This document shows, piece by piece, positions 24,955-38,585 of a stretch of DNA of 64,000 nucleotides. The DNA is from Macrobrachium rosenbergii (Eukaryota; Arthropoda; Malacostraca; Decapoda; Palaemonidae). The translations under genes were made by a program, and so were the position numbers. How positions within the stretch are numbered: the first letter of the stretch is position 1; each line of letters begins with the position of its first letter. The stretch covers positions 15,163,662 to 15,227,661 of the forward strand of contig NC_089749.1 of NCBI RefSeq assembly GCF_040412425.1, in the 5' to 3' direction. The notes below the pieces were generated by a model. The model was given only the letters and a program-made list of their open reading frames with translations, made no database searches and was not told the origin of the DNA.

Positions 24955-27900
24955 TCATATATATAAAAAACATGTTTTAGGATATTTCTCCTTTGCCAAA
25001 ACTCTATACATCATTCCTATTCAAATGCTATTTTGTAATAAATATCACATACAAAACTTCCATCCATGCCCATTAACAGAGAAAGAGGGATAATGGAATG
25101 AGAGAGACATAACACATACAAACACTCCCACTTGCTTCATAATTATTTCTTTTTGGCATTAGACACAAACCTACTAACTGCATAATCTTCAGACTTCATT
25201 TTCTCCAGACAAAAGTGAGAAAAATCTGATAGGAAAAGTTTTATCCTCATGATATTAGTAACAACTCTTGCTAACAAAATGCCAGGCAAAAAGTAAAGCT
25301 GCAGTTAAATCTGGACTGATAAAAACATTTGGTGTAACAATGAAATCTTAAAATATTGTCTTTTAATTACAGAAAAGTAGGGAAACTGAGATTCATTCCA
25401 TAAAAACATACACATGATCAGCACACATTCAAAATGGAATTCAAATTTTGTTTCAAAGAGGTATAGCTCTAAAATGCTTTTACAGAAAAAGATACATGCA
25501 CTCCAATTCTTGATCCTACAACAGTACTAACCTAATTTGAGACAACTCTCTTACCATGGCATCAATGCCAATACAGCAGAATTTATCTTTAAAGCATCCA
25601 CTATCTGGGAATCATTCTGATCAAGTCCTTACATACCAATAAATCAAACTGACACAAGTCTTCTGTAATGTTCTGCATGTAACAGAAAATTGGTGTTCCC
25701 ACATGCACACACCACTGAATACAGCATTAACATACAGTATTGTGTGATTTCGCTAATGCAACATTGTTATACTTTGCATAACATGAATATGGATGGGTGA
25801 AATTATCGCTAAAATTCCAGCAAAAAGCTTGGCCATTAATGCAGTTAAAATATTTGATACCCTCATAATCTGAGGGTAGATGTACAGGGTCATTAACGCT
25901 TGGCAATTTTCACAAAACTCATAAAGGTGAGAAAGCAATGCACTTTACTTCAATCAACAGAGTGAATATGCACCTTTCATGCTGAAATAAGCATGGTTAA
26001 CATTTAATGGTAGTAACAAAAAATACATTTATTTTAATTCTCGTATCTTGATATTAAGTGGACAATTCAAAGAAACACTAAAGTCAATTTACTTTCTCCA
26101 CAATAAGATTTTGACATGTCATGACATCTGAATAATACAAAAGCAAAAATACTTTTGCTAATGCAATGTTACTCATGGGCTTCTTATAATCTACCTGCAT
26201 ATAAATGCAAGATCTTTAAATTTACTAGCCACAATGTACAGGTACATGGTTTCCTGCACATTATACTTCATGTGTAAGCTGGGTCTTCATATTATAAAAC
26301 AGAATAGCTTCATTTTTCACTAAAATTAAACACACCGGTATTAAAGAGGAGATTTAAGGACCCCCTTCCATGGTCGCACCGAGGTCAATATGATTTCAAT
26401 GACCCCAATATTTTCAAACAAATTTCCTAATAAGGCACTTTTAAGTTAACATTCTCAAGATACAAAAGTACAGTATTCAAGTTGTAAAGTTGCATATAAA
26501 ACTGCCCTAAGCTTAGGTTTCACTCGGTATTCTGCTTAGCATTATCTTAAGCTTACTACAGGTTTTCCTAGATAAACCTGACATTCAGACAAGGTTTTTA
26601 ATTCACAGATAGGTTCACTGGGAGATATCTAATGAATGTAGCAGAATAGATCATCAAGCATATTCTCAATGGCCACAACACAAAGAGCAACCATATTCTT
26701 TAGGCACATCAAAAGACATAATGCTTTTCCAAGTAACTTAAACATGGAGTTGTCAAACATCATGGTACAACTATAATACATTTACAAAAAAAAAAAAAAA
26801 AAAGTTCAAACTGAATGGAGAGCAAGAGGGTTTTCTTTACTTTCATACAACAAAACACTAGAGACAACTGATTTCAACTGCATTTAACAAGCAAATTTTA
26901 TAAAATAATTTAAATCTTTCAGCATTCCAACATTTTTACCCAAGAAAAATATCTACAACCCTTTACATTAGATAAAGTAGTAAGGCAAGAACAATCTAGT
27001 TTACTTGATACACTACTACTGAGTAATCATAAAGTAAAATCAATTACCAAATTATAATTATATTACCGTGTAATTAATTAATTGACATTCAAATTCACAG
27101 CTTTCCCAAAATGGCAGAGTGGTATCAACACAAGAAAAGTTACTGCTGGTATGAGAACTTCACTAATTGTTTCTACTTAATTTATACACAACACTCAAGT
27201 CATTCATTTTACCTACTTTATTTACCTTGAAGACATTATTACTGACTATAATCAAGCATGTTGGTCCCTCTATATATAGTATTAACATGAAGGATGAGGA
27301 AAATACAAATCCCTAATTTTAAAAAATCCCCTAAACCTTGAGTTTCAATGGTATACAATTAAAACCAGACTATATTACTTGGACTGCATCTAGTTATGCA
27401 ATTTCTTAATTTTTTATCACTTAAGAAGCTGCAAATTTAATGGCCTCAAAAAATACAAAATTTCTGATATCTTCACTATTAAATTCTAGACAACGTACGA
27501 AAATCCGTGTATAAAAATCTGGATTGTTTACTTCTCCAGTAGTTCGACAAACGTAAAAGAATAAAGGCATACTACTGAAATCTACAAATTCATTGCTTCC
27601 ATGTCTTTTTTCCTAAGTTTTCCCACCAGTGATGCCCATCTGATGGAACCTTGGAATATCCAGAGTTTATGCGGTTGCAATGGAATGCCTGCATACCTTT
27701 GCAACTGAATGCCTGCATACCTTTCAATATTAATACTCTTCCTGTTATCACAAGTGAATGTAAATTCTTTCTATAAGCCCAGGTCTGCTCTCTTAAACAT
27801 CTAGTTTTGGAAGTTTGAGCATAAACAATCTAGAACTGAGCAATCAGAGAATAATCTGTTCTTTGTGCAAAGACTGTGCTGAGGTACAAGATAATGTTGA

Positions 27901-30631
27901 TAACTTCAAAAAATTATAAATGAAAACAATAATAAAAAAAAGCTGACAGTATCATCACCAAAGTATATAAAAAGTATTGTGCAGTGTTTCATTCAATAAG
28001 TTTACAAATATAAAAATAAAAAAAAATTGAAAAACTCCATCTAAATTCTTGGAAAGTATATTTCACAATTGCAGATAAAATATAAATAGCACTCCTTTGC
28101 ACTAAATACACTCCAAAGCAACACACTAATTTTTCGAAGAGCACAGGCAACTTTTAATTTCTGGTATGGTCGCTCTAATATGTGGTCTAGAGAGCAAGTT
28201 AATGAACTATCTTTAAAAAATTCCCTTACCAAATGGAAGATCATTTCTGAAAGAGCAATTAACAGCTGCATCAATCTTCAAAAACTGGCCCTATACTGTG
28301 CTACTTCTTATTCTAAATGAATAACTTACAAATTTCCTTCGCTCACTTTGTATCATTGTACATCACCTCAAGCTTCTAAATCACAGGAGAAGGTAATATT
28401 TTAAATCTTTTCCCGTGCTAAGACCTATAATTCTATTTTCTACATTATCTGGAAGTCAGTGACTCAAGAGAATGTGTCAAAGATATGAAAAGAATGCAAT
28501 GTTGTCAAAAAGATCCAAGGGACAATTAAGTGACTGTTTTACAGGGTTGAATATATCCTGTGAATAGTGATTTTCATTCAAACTTCAATAACACTTGAAT
28601 GCTTTCAATACAATGCGTACACTGAAAATTACATCAATAATTTGTAATAAACAACTGGGAAAAAGGAATCTCCTTAAATATTTGCTCACACAGATTTACT
28701 ATTGATGTTTTTTCACAATTTGTGACATTAAGGTACTATACCATGTCAGATATCAACACACACATACACACACACACACATCCCACTTTGCAAAAAATGT
28801 TGCAGGGTCAAAATAATTACAGAAAATAAAGATACCACTGCCACCATAACGTTTCTGATGCAACTTGATTGTAATTCTTTTTATAACGGGAAACACAAGA
28901 ACATGCTTTTCTGATTTCCTACAAAGTGACATTCAGATTATGAGAACAGAAGCAATCATGACCAAGTTATCTTGGTAATCTCTGATGAAAAACACCTTAC
29001 TAGGTGGGCATTTGCTATCTACAAAATATTACTACAAAACCCACAAAAATGTTTCCATTGCACAATTCCGGATGCCAAAAGAATCTGGTCGCTCATCATT
29101 CAAACTTTCTGGAGCCAATATTGTGCCATTTTACATGAAAATCGTAAGTTGAAATGGTGTTGGATGGCGTAGAAAACACTTGTAATCTAGTTCCATCCAA
29201 AACAATACACATCACATTACGAAAACTTACGCATATTGTGGAAATTCCCTGATTATCACCTAACAAAGTATTCCTTACTCCCCTAAAAGAAAGGGAAAAT
29301 CAACTTCATCATTTACAGAAATATTTGCCTTCAAAATGCTTCATTTCACCGGGGTACCCCACCAACATTTCCTTATCTTAATATCTAGGCATGGAGTTCT
29401 ACTTATTAAACAGAAATCTTACGAATATGCTAAATTACTAAAAATTTACAATGGTACACAACTTGGTAACTACGAATTTCAAAAAGGTTTCAAACGAAAG
29501 ACATTGAGAAACTAACACGATATTAACAAAAAATAAAAAAAACTATACATGTTACAGTAATCAGGCACCTCAGAGTTTCCTTCATCAAATTACATGAGAT
29601 GAATTATTTTGAAAAATTTAAATGAACCAAGAACCACCAGGAAAAGTTTTCTTAAAACCTACAGTAAATCTATAATATTGGTAACTTACAGATCACAAAA
29701 GGTAGCTCTGGAACAAGGAAGGAAGTAAGCCATGTATAATGCTGTTCTGCAAAGCTTCTGAAGCACTCAAGTTTATAAAAAAATAAACTGTTATAATGCC
29801 TACAACTTCAACTTGTGTTTACATTACTCCAACTCAACACCTCCATATTCCTAACCCAAACCAAAAAACATGGTACTGTACCAAAGCTAACTAAAAATTA
29901 TTTTTAAGAATGCCTTCAAATTCTGCTACGGTGTAAAGACAATTTTCAATAAAACTTTTAATAAAGGACCAGTTCCAACATATCATTAAGAGAGACAGAG
30001 AGAGAGATTAACTCTCTCTCACACTTTAACTTCTACTGCCCAACTTGATAATTTGTACCAATGCTTTCCCCAAAGGTGTTAATGAGTGATGCTACACTCC
30101 TAAAGGAAGAAACAAAATGTGGAGCCAAAACCTTGAACATAGGTGATTGGAAGCTTTTCCAGTCCAAATGCCCGTTGAGAAAATATGAATGACAAACAGC
30201 TAAAGAATTTATACCTCCAAAAAAATTACTCTTTTGACAAATAGTGAATTACTGTACTGCTTTAGATTAATTTTTGCCGTTGGAGAAACCACTTTCCTTT
30301 TTATATTCTAACACTAATCCACAGGACATTTCTTTCTCTCAGCTCAAACTGCTTCTCCTTCAAGGCAATTGCCACCTTCAGATAGCATCTTCATCTTACT
30401 TTTCTTAGCAGCTGTTTCTAATAGTTGACACTATACCAGTACGTGTTAATAGTCCGTATATTTGGAACAGACATAACTTTGCATACTTTTATTATTAAAT
30501 ATAATTTAATTACAGCTTCTTAAAAATTTTATAATTGGGTTAATTGAAAATGGAGAGCCTGACAAAATTTCTTTAAGAGATTTGTTTCCAAAACTCGACG
30601 TTTGCTGTTGATCATATTTTGGACATTCACA

Positions 30632-30662
30632 TACATAGTTTAACTGTTAGTTAAACTATGTA
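30632..30662. repeat. Perfect 14-bp-stem palindrome, 3-nt loop
   Basis: tacatagtttaact, gtt, then its exact complement agttaaactatgta. Confidence 0.95.
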
Positions 30663-31219
30663 AGCTATTCATTAAATATCCGAGTCAAATGAGAATGAGC
30701 AATTGTAAGATTAGTCAAAATTATCTTTGTCATTCCTTTTGATATGATAAATTCCATATTCTAACACTGGTCTTGATCCATGTTAATTTCTTACTCTCAT
30801 ATTGACTGTTCAGTATATTTTGCCATTTACTGATTATAGTGAGTTTTAGAAAAGTTAAATAATCACTAATAGAAATATCCACATGTGTCTTGTCACATGG
30901 GCAAGAATCCAACATTTTTTCCATCTTTATATAATTTGTGAAGTAAAAATTTAACTTGTGCAAAGGTTTTTTTTTTATATAATTTTTAAAAGGTTTTTAC
31001 AGTACTTCCAGATTTTGTAAAAATTACAAAATACTGTGATAGTATATGCTCTTAATTTTAATGGCTGATCCTATTGCACATAACTGTTGTAAAATCAGAA
31101 GCACTAATAGGCAAGGAAAACTTAAGTTTTGTTGGGCAATAAGATTGCAAATCCCAGGCCTGATGATGCAGACTTTTACATCTTAAGCTTTGCATGTGCT
31201 TCATGCACTAAATGACAGG

Positions 31220-31383
31220 TTCCATCTTACTTTCCACCCTCTTCTAACAATTGTTTCATAGTACAACTGTGAGGTTTTTCTCCTGTTACCCCTTTGTAAC
31301 CTTTTACTCTCAATTTTCCTTTCAGCGCTGAATGACCTCATAGGTCCCAAGTGCTTGGCCTTCGGCCTAAATTGTATATTTTA
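31220..31383 (+). repeat. Family B fragment (3' half)
   Basis: Matches the right half of the family: ccatcttactttccaccctc, tttcagcgctgaatgacctc and ggcctaaattgtatatt. Confidence 0.85.
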
Positions 31384-34253
31384 TTCAATTCTAAATGACA
31401 GGCATACATGTGTTTAGTACCTCGATTCCAAACAAGCATCCAAAGTTCAATATTTAAAAAAAATTAAATTTAAGAAGTTCATTAATAACTCAAACTCTGA
31501 TGGAAATAGAAACATCTTCAATCAATACCGAAGATTTTGATAATAAATACATCTTCAATTAATACTGAAAAGTATTATTTCCTTTTGAAATGAGTAATTT
31601 TTGCTTTTCTATTCAACCAGTTCTCCATGTGTCTAACTAATCACTCTTTCCATGAAGTACTGACTACTTATCTGAGGAATGCATTGCAATTTATCTGGAT
31701 TATGTTGCCAAGGCTACAGTCCAACTTGCTTGCAGGCCACACTAACTGACAGAGAACACCAAATTCACTTCATCAATGGATTTAACAATCACAACACATG
31801 CTAACTGTGGCTGCCTAAACCAGCTAATGTACATGACAGCATCACCCCCCCTCTCAACAATAGCCCAACAACACCATTAAGCCTATACTCAACTTTATCA
31901 TAATATTCTCCCTGCTTTTTTATTACTATCCTTTGCTATCCACATAGATGAACTTAAGTTTGATTCAAGTAACAAACAACCACCAAATGAAAATGTAAGA
32001 GTTCAAAGGCTGCCCACCTTAGCATGTTGACTTAAGTCAATCCAAAATAAGGGAAATTTTTTTCCCTCTGTAGTAAACAACATCAAGTGAGGAACAAACA
32101 ATTTAGCAGTATCTATAAGTGTCATAAGACTGAAAAAGCTTCCATCTCCTGTGCTCTTGCATACCTTTGATGGCACTGTTACATAAAAACAAAAATTTAT
32201 GATCAAATAAATTTTGGAAAGTGGGAGAGATACTTTTGTTAAAAATACAATATTAAATATGTCTGTAGACAAAAATAGTACTATAAACCAGCACTCTAGT
32301 GGTACTTTTTTTTTTTAAATGTCTTTATGATATAAATAATGCCATTTCCCACTAAAGTAGTCCAGTTATGAAATCACTTTTTGTTTACAATTGTTTAAGT
32401 GTTACGAAAAAATAAAACTGAAATCAGAAAAAATGCCAAAACAACCTACTTCAATAATATTATTGCTTGTAAAAAATAAAGTAAAAAACCAAATTAAAAA
32501 ACTTTTGATCACAAGTGTTTCAGAAACCTGCAATAACACAGCATAACACAGCCCTTTTGTCACAATAAAGAGATTAGAACTTAAATGCTAGGGAACAACA
32601 GTAATGTACACAAGATACCTACACCTACCACTATTTGGTAACAGGTGAAAACAGTACTACATTTAAAATGAAAAAGTGCAGACTAAAACTATTTGGTGGT
32701 AACCTTCTTCCATCACCATTAGAAAAAATTACAAGTTACAATAGCACAACCTAACCTTTTCAACTGTCAGCTGATTACGTTTAAACCTTGTAATTGGTAA
32801 CTCAAATGCTCACAATGCTTTCAGAAGATAGTGTTGCATATCAGCTTTTTTCTTCTGACAGCATATAAGAATAAGTTTATTATTCTTCTCCTTTGGTTTT
32901 AGTATAAAAAGAAAAAGATATTGTATATAAAAAAACATGGAACATACATTTAAAAATTAGGAGTATCCTAGTTTTTGTTACCCAAGTTCACAACCTTTTT
33001 TGAATTTAAAATTCTTCAAGTTCATAGTCGTAGAGTACTCTAGTCAACACAGGAAAATACTGGAAACCAATCATTTACAGTAATAAGCCCCATTTTCCTA
33101 TCAGTCACCTGACATACGTTAACAAATGAATTTCTGACATAACAGGCATGCTCTTTGGGATTTTCTCAATCTCAAGTGGCACAAGTTATGCATCTGTGAT
33201 TCTACTGCTTGGAAGACTGGCAACTTCTACCTACATCTTCCTGAACAACATGCTGACCTACTGTACAATCCAAGTTGTATCTCACTCATGCTTTTTACAT
33301 GCATTATTAGCTCCCTACCAAAAATGTAAGGGGACTAGTTTATCCCTCTGTTCGTCTGTTTCTATCAGCAGATCTGCCAGTTCGCCCATTTACACTTGTA
33401 CTCATAAACAGCTGAAGGAACTTCAATCAAATTTAGTTCAATGGTTGATCTTCACTCACAGACAGACATGCATGAAAAGACTGTTTCTGCCTTTTCATCA
33501 CATTCACCTTGTCATCATAATTTTCTGGGTTAAAAGAGCTCCAGTAAAAATAGGTACAGATGTATACAATCATGTAAAAATGTGCATGAAGGGAGATCAT
33601 TCATGTCTGTTCATTAAAATACAGATTATTTTCAAATGTTAAAGTATAATTCATCCATTTTTAGAGAATATATACCAATTCCGTCTCAATTTTAGTGTTC
33701 TCCATAAAAACTTTTAAATGATTAATGTTTAAATAATTTAGCAAGAATTTCATATTATTGAAATTCTATTCTAAGTCTTTCAGGACATTCCTGGTCATTT
33801 CTTTGTACTGTGCCAATAAAAAGTTGATCCTATACAAAGTCAACCAACAGATTTACACAATAATTGACACACAAAATACTGTGTCAAAAAACTGATATTC
33901 TAAGACCACACGTAGAGATGTAAGAATAAATGCATACAAAGACCTGCTACAGCATAAAAGTCTGAATTTCCTATACCATGCTTTAAATAGTATACTGTTG
34001 TATAAAACCTGCTTCATGTTAGCCAAATCTCTGCAATTTTAGACTATTATTACAAGTATATATATAACCCTAAACACCAGTTCTCATCAGCTAAGTACCC
34101 AATTATGATGAAAGTTTGACCTTAAAAGGACATAAATGTGAATTCTGATGCATAACTGAAGAATACTGCTTTCATTTCGTGCCCGTCAGAAAGTTTGTCG
34201 CGTTTTAAAACGCAAGAATCAATGTGCCACAAATAGGGCGACCCTATATCTAT

Positions 34254-34532
34254 AAGTTCTTCGTTGGAGGGGTGGATAGAGTTGTTGCCTAGCACACTGT
34301 TGGCCCAGCATTCGACTCTCCTAATGGCTAATGAAGAATTAGAGGAAGTTATTTCTGGTGATAGAAATTCATTTCTCGTCATAATGTGGTTCAGATCCCA
34401 CAATAAGCTGTAGGTCCCGTTGCTAGATAACCAGTTGGTTCTTAGCCACGTAAAATAAATCTAATCCTTCGGGCCAGCCCTAGGAGAGCTGTTAATCAGC
34501 TCAGTGGTCTGGTTAAACTAAGAAAAAAAAAA
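34254..34532 (+). mobile_element. tRNA-derived SINE (family A) with poly(A) tail
   Basis: Same body as the copy at 6509 (gatagaaattcatttctcgt, gagctgttaatcagctcagt, ggtctggttaaactaag) and a terminal A10 tract. The B-box region is decayed. No clear target duplication was found. Confidence 0.85.
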
Positions 34533-34739
34533 TTAGCTGGGAGAAATTGACTAATTGGCATCTTAACTGAGTCTTTTGCCTCACTCACGGTGAATGGAAA
34601 TTATCATTCAGTTTTGTTAAGTGATCTATGGGGAGCAAACATCGGTCGTGACCTCTCCTCTCTGATTTTGTGGATTACACCTCCAGAATTTTTTTGTGAA
34701 AGTGTCTGTGTACGCTAGTGTACTATGTCTACTAGGTGT

Positions 34740-35740
34740 ACCTCATTTGAAAATCGTGTATGAGTGATAGAGTTACACAAAGAAGGTTGTAAAACTGGAG
34801 AAATACGTAAGAAAAGTGGTGTAAACCAGCAAACTGTGCAGCGCATTCTGAAAAAATATCACGAAAATGGCGGCCATGACGTACCTCTCACATCTACCAG
34901 CCCTGGAAGGCCCTGTATCATTAGTAAGAGGGGTTTGAGAGTGCTGGGAAGGGATATCGAGATAAATCCGATCCTTACTGCTAGACTACTTAAGGTTGCA
35001 AATCCAGAGGTAGTGGCAGGAGCATCTGTTAGGACCATACAGCGAAGATTGAGGGAGGATCTGAACTATTCAAAAGTGAAGGCGCGTAAGAAGCCGCTGA
35101 TAACTGCCAAACAGAAGACAAGACTGAATTTTGCACGTTCATACAAGGACTGGGATCTGGCTAAGTGGCGTCAAGTGCTTTGGAGTGACGAAGCAAATTT
35201 TTTTGTTTCAGACAACATGGGAAAGAATGTGAGGCGGAAACCGACATCTGATCCGCTCGACCCCAAGTACCTTGCCACGTGTGAAATTCCCTTCATATGT
35301 AATGGTATGGGGATGTTTTGGTGGTAAAGGAAATTTAGTGATTTTGCCTCGTAACAACACTGTTAACAAGGACTCGTATTACACTCTGTTGAACGAGAAT
35401 TTAGAGGAATCTTTTGAAAGTAGTAACGCAAGTATTTTTCAGGAGGACAGAGCACCTTCGCATACTGTGAAACAAAATGTCAACTGGCTAAAGGACTGTG
35501 GAACTGATTGTATAGAAGACTGGCCAGGTAATTCCCCAGATATTTCCCCATTGAAAATCTTTGGGCGATTATCAAAAGAAAATTATAGGACACTGACACA
35601 ACAACAACTGAAAAGTTGGAGACGGAGTTGAAGGGTGTCTGGGACAACCTCAACGAGGCCCTCTTGCAAAAACTTGCAGATTCCGTCCCCAACAGACTTA
35701 ACGAGGTACGCAAACGTCGGGGAATGCCTATCAAGTATTA
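34740..35740 (+). pseudogene. Dead Tc1-like transposase
   Basis: An N-terminal helix-turn-helix (EIRKKSGVNQQTVQRILKKY), a PGRP motif and a second HTH (SVRTIQRRLRED) precede the first catalytic Asp (WSDEANFF). A frame change near 35300 leads to VWGCFGGKGN and the second Asp (QEDRAPSHT). The catalytic Glu block (ENLWAIIKRK) is in yet another frame after ~35550, followed by an in-frame TAG and a further open segment (LKGVWDNLNE, VRKRRGMPIKY). At least two frameshifts and one nonsense change show it is inactive. No terminal inverted repeats were found. It lies ~0.2 kb after a SINE. Confidence 0.9.
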
Positions 35741-37408
35741 GGCTAGGAGTTAGCGAGTGTTAACCTATTTTTTTTCTTTTTTACTAACCATTAATTTTTA
35801 ATTAGCATTTTCTTTTACGCAACATGTTTTTTCTTACGAAATCGCTACCGTGACACTCTTTCTGATGGGCACTATTACAAGAAATGAAAAAATTAACTAT
35901 AATTACATCTACAAAAATTTCACATTCATTCATCTGATAAAACCTATGTTGCATTCATGATTCTATGAAACTCTAGTGTTTTGTATGAGAAACATTACAG
36001 CAAATGATTGGTCTCCAACAAACCTCCTGGGGTGCTGTGCATAGACGTACACTTTAAAGTTAAATTCTCCGCATATACTAAAGGTTCAACTTTTAATGTG
36101 ACATATAAAATTCTGTACTATACAAAGCTATAAGTAAAGGATAAACAGCCTTGTGCATCCGACAACAAACATAACCACACCTTATCTGTGGGATTAGTTT
36201 AGTAACAAAAGAAAAAGGGAGCCATACAATATAATGTTCCTCACCTTCATGAGGGAAAAAAAAAAGTGTTAACATTGTTGCCCCATAATGTATAGTAACA
36301 ATAACTGCATAGATTTTGTATGTCAGCACAACAGTTTTTTTTGTACTCGATCAAAAAATAATAAAAAAACAAAGATAATTTCACATAATTACACAAAAAT
36401 GTTACTAAAAGGTAAATAAGCTCATTATTAAAGGCTTGCAGATTTCTGTCTGCATTAAAAGGCTGTTTGTGCTGTAGGCTACTACTTCTATGATACAAAA
36501 ATCTACAACATTCTCATTTTAAGGCAAAAAGTGACATTTTTACATTAATAGTTCTTTCTTACAAACGCTATGAATTCCTTTCAAGATCAGCCACTTAGTA
36601 TCAAAATAAGCTATACTTTAGTAAACTCCTGACATACTAAACTTGACTGCCACAAACGATGAAGCTTTATCTTGATAAGGCCTATCCTTCTCTCTGTTCT
36701 TACAACTTGTGGGGGAGGGGGGAAGCACCATTTAGAAGATTAAACATGTATGGAGAATTCAGTCATTACGAGGTTAGTGGAAGAAAATCATTATTTTAAA
36801 CTGCAAGGTGGGGCATCATCCAAGGTTACTTGTCAAGCATGAGCCACCACCAAAGAAGCAGCAACATTGAGTGGTAACTCCAAAAGGGCGCACTTGGTTT
36901 TGGGTTATTTTGAGCAAAAAGTCTAATACTTAAATGCCACCAAGCATCATCACAATACACATACATTCACAAACTGACTTAAAAGTACATCTGAGGAACG
37001 CGTAGAGAGACAAAACGCTTCTATCCCTTGGCCATTAAAAACTTGGCAAGATCTTTCAAGAGACCCCAACAAATTAAATTAAAAAAATTCTACTCCTTAC
37101 TTCCTACTATGAAGTGGAAGATCTTCATGGGAGAAAACACAAGCCCTCTATGTACGATGTAGGGCAACATCTCATCCACTCCAATGTGCTACAATTACTA
37201 ACCTTTTGGTCTAAGGGAAGCATCATTTGGTCTTCCGGGCCCTTCGGCACAAACACTCATATTCCTTTGATCTCAAAACATCTCTTTGGTGGACAGACCA
37301 TTACCCTTGAGCTGCTTATCATATGTAAAAAACCTTCTCATCCATTTCTTTTATCTTCATTGATTTTGCTCTCCACATCAACTCAACTCTTTGGTGTTCT
37401 TCATCAAG

Positions 37409-37494
37409 TTACCGATGACCATTCTTCTTGTGTTGGTACATGTCATACTTTGTCCTAAACAGTGCCCTACACGAACATGAAAATGGCTCTCTAC
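37409..37494 (-). CDS. BTB-ZF exon 8: zinc finger 2 and stop
   Basis: Acceptor ctcttgcag-like (ttgcag) before 37494. It encodes REPFSCSCRALFRTKYDMYQ then HKKNGHR and TAA (37411-37409). The second finger is C-x1-C-x12-H-x4-H, one residue short between the Cys pair. Confidence 0.88.
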
Positions 37495-38513
37495 CTGCAA
37501 GCAAAGTGTTTGGGGATTAGTTCACATTAGTGTTAAAAGAACACAGCTCATTTCTAATTTCCTATAATATCTACAGTACCCATTAAACTAAATAAATTTC
37601 GATAAAATAACCTTCAAAACAAAGTAAATTAACACATGAATACTAACTGCCGTACCCTTGTGCTATATGCATCTACCCTACATAACCTGGCAAACTGTGT
37701 AAAAATTATTATACAATACTCTATCGATGAACTATGTCCAATGAGTTTTGAAATTTAATTCAGTAGTTGTTAAACCATGAAATAACAGGATATTCAGGAG
37801 GTCGCTCCAAATTTAATAGCTCACAACAGAAACCAATCCATGTAATGAATTGTGTCGCCAACCTCTACAACCTTGAGACTGGGTGGTATCTTTTTAGAAA
37901 TAATTATCATAGCAATAATGTGAACACTAATGATTCCAACTCGAGACAGAAAATAATAAAATAGCAATTCTGGTAAACACCGGTAATTCTACAGGGAGAA
38001 AATAATCTAAGAATTCTTATAAAGCTGTTATCCGCGCCACACACTCACAAAGTCCAACAAGTAGATAACCCATACATACCTGTGGGTATGCATGCATCAC
38101 TATAATACAAAACATCTCCTGTTTGACAACTTAGGGACTAAGAGTCTGTGTAGATTTAAGATTGTGAACATGACCATATACAGTCGACCCGCGTTAAACC
38201 GAACCCCATTTATCCATGAAGTGGATAAGACAGACACCGAAGAGGTCCAGCCGATTTAAAATACATAATGTTCATTCATGATTTAAGATAGTTACTGTTC
38301 CTCCGCTCGCCGCCTACAGTTTTCCTTCTTCTGTTAGTGAAGAAAAACGGTAGAGGGCGCACGCATCGGCTACAGCCAAAACCAAAAGTACTTTTACTGT
38401 ACTCGACTAAAATATTTTTAACCTGTAAGCTACAGTACGATGCTTTGTATGCTTTTAGGAAAGAAAGACATGGCAAAGGTAAACCTTACTGAACTATACT
38501 TGTGTTTATGAGG

Positions 38514-38585
<72 letters not shown>

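Larger units (their letters stand above)
24955..37408 (-). other. Probable long 3' UTR / 3' flank of the BTB zinc-finger gene
   Basis: Follows the minus-strand stop codon. It is A-rich on the plus strand throughout, with no conserved coding except transposon relics. It contains a family B fragment, a SINE, a Tc1 relic and a perfect palindrome. UTR status is inference from composition and the poly(A) signal at 24.95 kb; the true 3' end may be nearer the stop. Confidence 0.4.

Noticed and set aside
33148..33642. 164-codon plus-strand open frame
   Set aside because: No start context, family motif or codon signal; it lies in the probable 3' UTR of the opposite-strand gene and is taken as chance.
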